A stretch of DNA of 52,500 nt from assembly GCF_000002875.2 (NCBI RefSeq), contig NC_009402.2:665454-717953 (forward strand), read 5' to 3'. Position numbers and translations under genes: made by a program. This DNA comes from Leishmania infantum JPCM5 (taxonomy: Eukaryota; Euglenozoa; Kinetoplastea; Trypanosomatida; Trypanosomatidae). Every line of letters begins with the position of its first letter. Within the stretch, counting starts at the first letter, position 1. Shown piece after piece: positions 50,239 to 52,500 of the stretch. Under the pieces are notes generated by a model. It was not told the DNA's origin. It saw only the letters and a program-made list of their open reading frames with translations, and searched no databases.

Positions 50239-51677
50239 GCTCTCACTGCTTCACCTCATACATCCTTTCGGACTCGTGTAGAGTATCATAATATCTGCAT
50301 TGCTTCTGCGTGAGGGGCCACAGGCTCGCCTGCGCCATTGCATGTACATTCAAAAACTGTTTCTCACTCTTCTTTTATTGATTCTCACTCCAACATGCCC
50401 CATCCTCCCTCCGCGTCCCTATCCGCCTACGGTGTCGCTTCTGCACTTTTTCCCTCGCGTCAGAATTAGCAATCGTATCGCAAACGAGGCGATGAAGCAA
50501 CGGAAGAGATGTGGGCGCGGCTGGGTATGGCACGGATGAGTGCAAGCGCATCTCCTCCTTTTCTTTTCGCTGTTGCTAATTTTTCTCTCGTTCTTTTCAT
50601 CCTATGTACACTGTTTGGTTACCTGCAACACAACATCTGGAAACGTAAGGTATTACACACCCCGGAAAGTCTCGACAGAGCTGAAGAATCCTTGCTACAA
50701 AAGGACCGCCACCGCTAGACGGGCAGCGCGGGTTGACTGAGCTGGCGCACAGGTGCAAAGAGCGAAAAAGCACATAGGCTGCAGTGCATCGCGTAAAGCA
50801 GCGGTGGGGGCTATCGTAGACGCCAGGTTTGCCGCGCATTGTCCCACGCCTATCTTCGTGATCGATGCTGACATTTTCCTTTTTATAAATACGCCGTTTC
50901 GGCGTTTTCATCTCTCCTCACCTTCCCTATTCTCGGGTTTCGACTGATGCACTGCGCATCTGCCATTTGTTCGGTCTCACTGACCGAGGCACTGCGGACG
51001 ACACAGATGAATACACGCACACACATTCAAACCGACAGAAACGCACTAGGATGACACGTAGACGCTTGTTTCTCGTGGACAGCTGTATCAACACCACCAC
51101 TGCTCACAGCTGATGAGCCTGCGCCGAAGAATTCGTGCGCTTGTCTCCACTGAACTAGAGCGAGTTTAAGCTGCCGCGACACAACGAGGCCCCATCCTCC
51201 GAGGCGCTGCAGCGTCCGACAGGAACCTTGTTGCGCAAGTCATCGCTCCGTCCGGCTCCCTGTCTCACTATCTTACACCGCGGTCACCCAGCGGAGACGC
51301 TTTCATGCGCATACTCTTGACCGCCTAGAGCATCAGCCGAAGTTATGACACCCACTCAACTCGGAGAGGTGAGCATGACGAGTTCCGCCGTATCCGACAT
51401 CAAACCCTCTCACCGTGTGCACTCCCGCACTCCAGCCGCTGGTGCTAGGCGCCGGCCGCGAACTCGACGGCCCCTCTGCTCTGGAGAGGTGCACCGGCTC
51501 TGCGTGCGCTAGATTTAAGTGGCATCATCGTATAGCACATTCCTGCGCTCGAAGGGCGAACACCTGCGCCAGAGGTTCTGCTCCTGAAGTCGTGGCCTGC
51601 CGTGAGTACCATCCCTACGCTGCTGAGGTGCTGCATGCTCCATGGCTCTGCCATGCACCCGAAAACGTACGTTAACG
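50239..51677. other. Subtelomeric DNA without a recognised gene
   Basis: Between the last gene and the telomeric repeats there are only short frames of no recognisable family. The part at 51170-51660 has GC-rich, coding-like composition and could be decayed coding or retroelement sequence, but no motif is identifiable. T-rich and C-rich tracts at 50365-50420 and 50555-50600 resemble ordinary intergenic DNA. Confidence 0.45.
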
Positions 51678-51709
51678 CTTACGGGTACGGGTACGGATTA
51701 GGGTTAGGG
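51678..51709 (+). repeat. Degenerate telomeric hexamers
   Basis: A short run of variant hexamers (TACGGG, TACGGG, TACGGA) passes directly into two perfect TTAGGG units. The G-rich strand is the + strand running rightward, the orientation of a right chromosome end. Confidence 0.85.
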
Positions 51710-51771
51710 TTTTTCTCTCCACTGATTCCTTGCACAGCGACACCCTCTCCAACAGGACGGGGGCGTGACGG
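51710..51771 (+). repeat. Conserved subtelomeric box, copy 1
   Basis: About 60 bases between telomeric hexamers and the 10-bp satellite. The same block, with slight change in the leading T-run, returns at 52436-52500. It contains CACTGATTCCTTGCACAGCG and GGACGGGGGCGTGACGGTGT. Its position fits the Leishmania conserved telomere-associated sequences (LCTAS), which I name from memory. Confidence 0.75.
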
Positions 51772-52387
51772 TGTACTGGTGTACTGGTGTACTGGTGTAC
51801 TGGTGTACTGGTGTACTGGTGTACTGGTGTACTGGTGTACTGGTGTACTGGTGTACTGGTGTACTGGTGTACTGGTGTACTGGTGTACTGGTGTACTGGT
51901 GTACTGGTGTACTGGTGTACTGGTGTACTGGTGTACTGGTGTACTGGTGTACTGGTGTACTGGTGTACTGGTGTACTGGTGTACTGGTGTACTGGTGTAC
52001 TGGTGTACTGGTGTACTGGTGTACTGGTGTACTGGTGTACTGGTGTACTGGTGTACTGGTGTACTGGTGTACTGGTGTACTGGTGTACTGGTGTACTGGT
52101 GTACTGGTGTACTGGTGTACTGGTGTACTGGTGTACTGGTGTACTGGTGTACTGGTGTACTGGTGTACTGGTGTACTGGTGTACTGGTGTACTGGTGTAC
52201 TGGTGTACTGGTGTACTGGTGTACTGGTGTACTGGTGTACTGGTGTACTGGTGTACTGGTGTACTGGTGTACTGGTGTACTGGTGTACTGGTGTACTGGT
52301 GTACTGGTGTACTGGTGTACTGGTGTACTGGTGTACTGGTGTACTGGTGTACTGGTGTACTGGTGTGCTGGTGTGCTGGTGTACTGG
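51772..52387 (+). repeat. 10-bp subtelomeric satellite (GTGTACTGGT)n
   Basis: About 61 head-to-tail copies of a 10-base unit with almost no variation; two units near 52365-52382 have G for A (GTGTGCTGGT). All six frames are open through it, giving spurious ORFs of repeated Tyr-Thr-Ser-Thr-Pro-type or Tyr-Trp-Cys-Thr-Gly-type peptides, which should not be annotated. The last unit merges directly into TTAGGG. Confidence 0.97.
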
Positions 52388-52435
52388 TTAGGGTTAGGGT
52401 TAGGGTTAGGGTTAGGGTTAGGGTTAGGGTTAGGG
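52388..52435 (+). repeat. Telomeric repeat (TTAGGG)8, internal
   Basis: Eight perfect TTAGGG units, followed not by the chromosome end but by another copy of the conserved box. The tract is therefore interstitial within the subtelomere, at least in this assembly. Confidence 0.98.
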
Positions 52436-52500
52436 TTTTTTTCTCCACTGATTCCTTGCACAGCGACACCCTCTCCAACAGGACGGGGGCGTGACGGTGT
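52436..52500 (+). repeat. Conserved subtelomeric box, copy 2
   Basis: Repeats the block at 51710-51775 to the last base of the window, ending GACGGTGT exactly where the satellite would begin again. This shows that the box-satellite-TTAGGG unit is itself tandemly repeated. Confidence 0.85.

Noticed and set aside
51672..52494. Long open frames of 200-268 codons on both strands in the subtelomere
   Set aside because: They are translations of the 10-bp satellite and TTAGGG tract; a 10-base unit without stops is open in several frames and gives repetitive peptides with no coding meaning.
1..52500. tRNA, rRNA, snoRNA genes or a CRISPR array
   Set aside because: Looked for paired-arm and box motifs and for regularly spaced repeats; none found. 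The only short tandem arrays are telomeric or microsatellite.

Overview
The window looks like the right-hand end of a Leishmania chromosome. All confident protein genes are intronless, lie on the + strand and are separated by long pyrimidine-rich intergenic stretches, as expected of one trypanosomatid polycistronic transcription unit running toward a telomere. TTAGGG repeats and a subtelomeric satellite occupy the last kilobase. A nucleoside hydrolase, kinesins and gamma-glutamylcysteine synthetase in this order match my recollection of the distal part of Leishmania chromosome 18. The species cannot be fixed from sequence alone.

Layout: 1-3.1 kb is intergenic DNA with a first retroposon copy. 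3.2-13.2 kb carries a divergent kinesin with a split motor core, a UAA-type nucleotide-sugar transporter, a BTB-like coiled-coil protein and an EF-hand-like protein. 13.2-18.9 kb holds a small membrane RING protein between two nearly identical retroposon copies, then the nucleoside hydrolase. 18.9-33 kb carries a tail-anchored protein of unknown function, a second kinesin, Noc2, Got1 and a Nudix-like protein that appears to lack catalytic residues. 34-44 kb carries a DRC8/EFCAB2-like axonemal protein, a small conserved-looking unknown, a TPR/J-domain co-chaperone and gamma-glutamylcysteine synthetase (GSH1), all between two direct copies of a second retroposon family. 44.5-47.1 kb is a degenerate ingi/L1Tc-related element (DIRE). 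A 664-aa unknown protein is the last gene before about 1.4 kb of apparently gene-free DNA and the subtelomere.

The strongest observations concern repeats. Two families of short retroposons are present: family A (about 600 bp, three copies, SIDER2-like) and family B (about 450 bp, three copies, SIDER1-like). Copies within a family are almost identical. Family B is visibly an internal-deletion derivative of the adjacent DIRE, sharing both its 5' end and its 3' end. The 5' end carries a Pr77/HDV-ribozyme-like signature. The repeats divide the gene array into blocks that homologous recombination could delete or amplify, including one block containing GSH1. The genes do not form one pathway: they cover microtubule and flagellar motility, ribosome biogenesis, secretory traffic, purine salvage, protein quality control and thiol synthesis.
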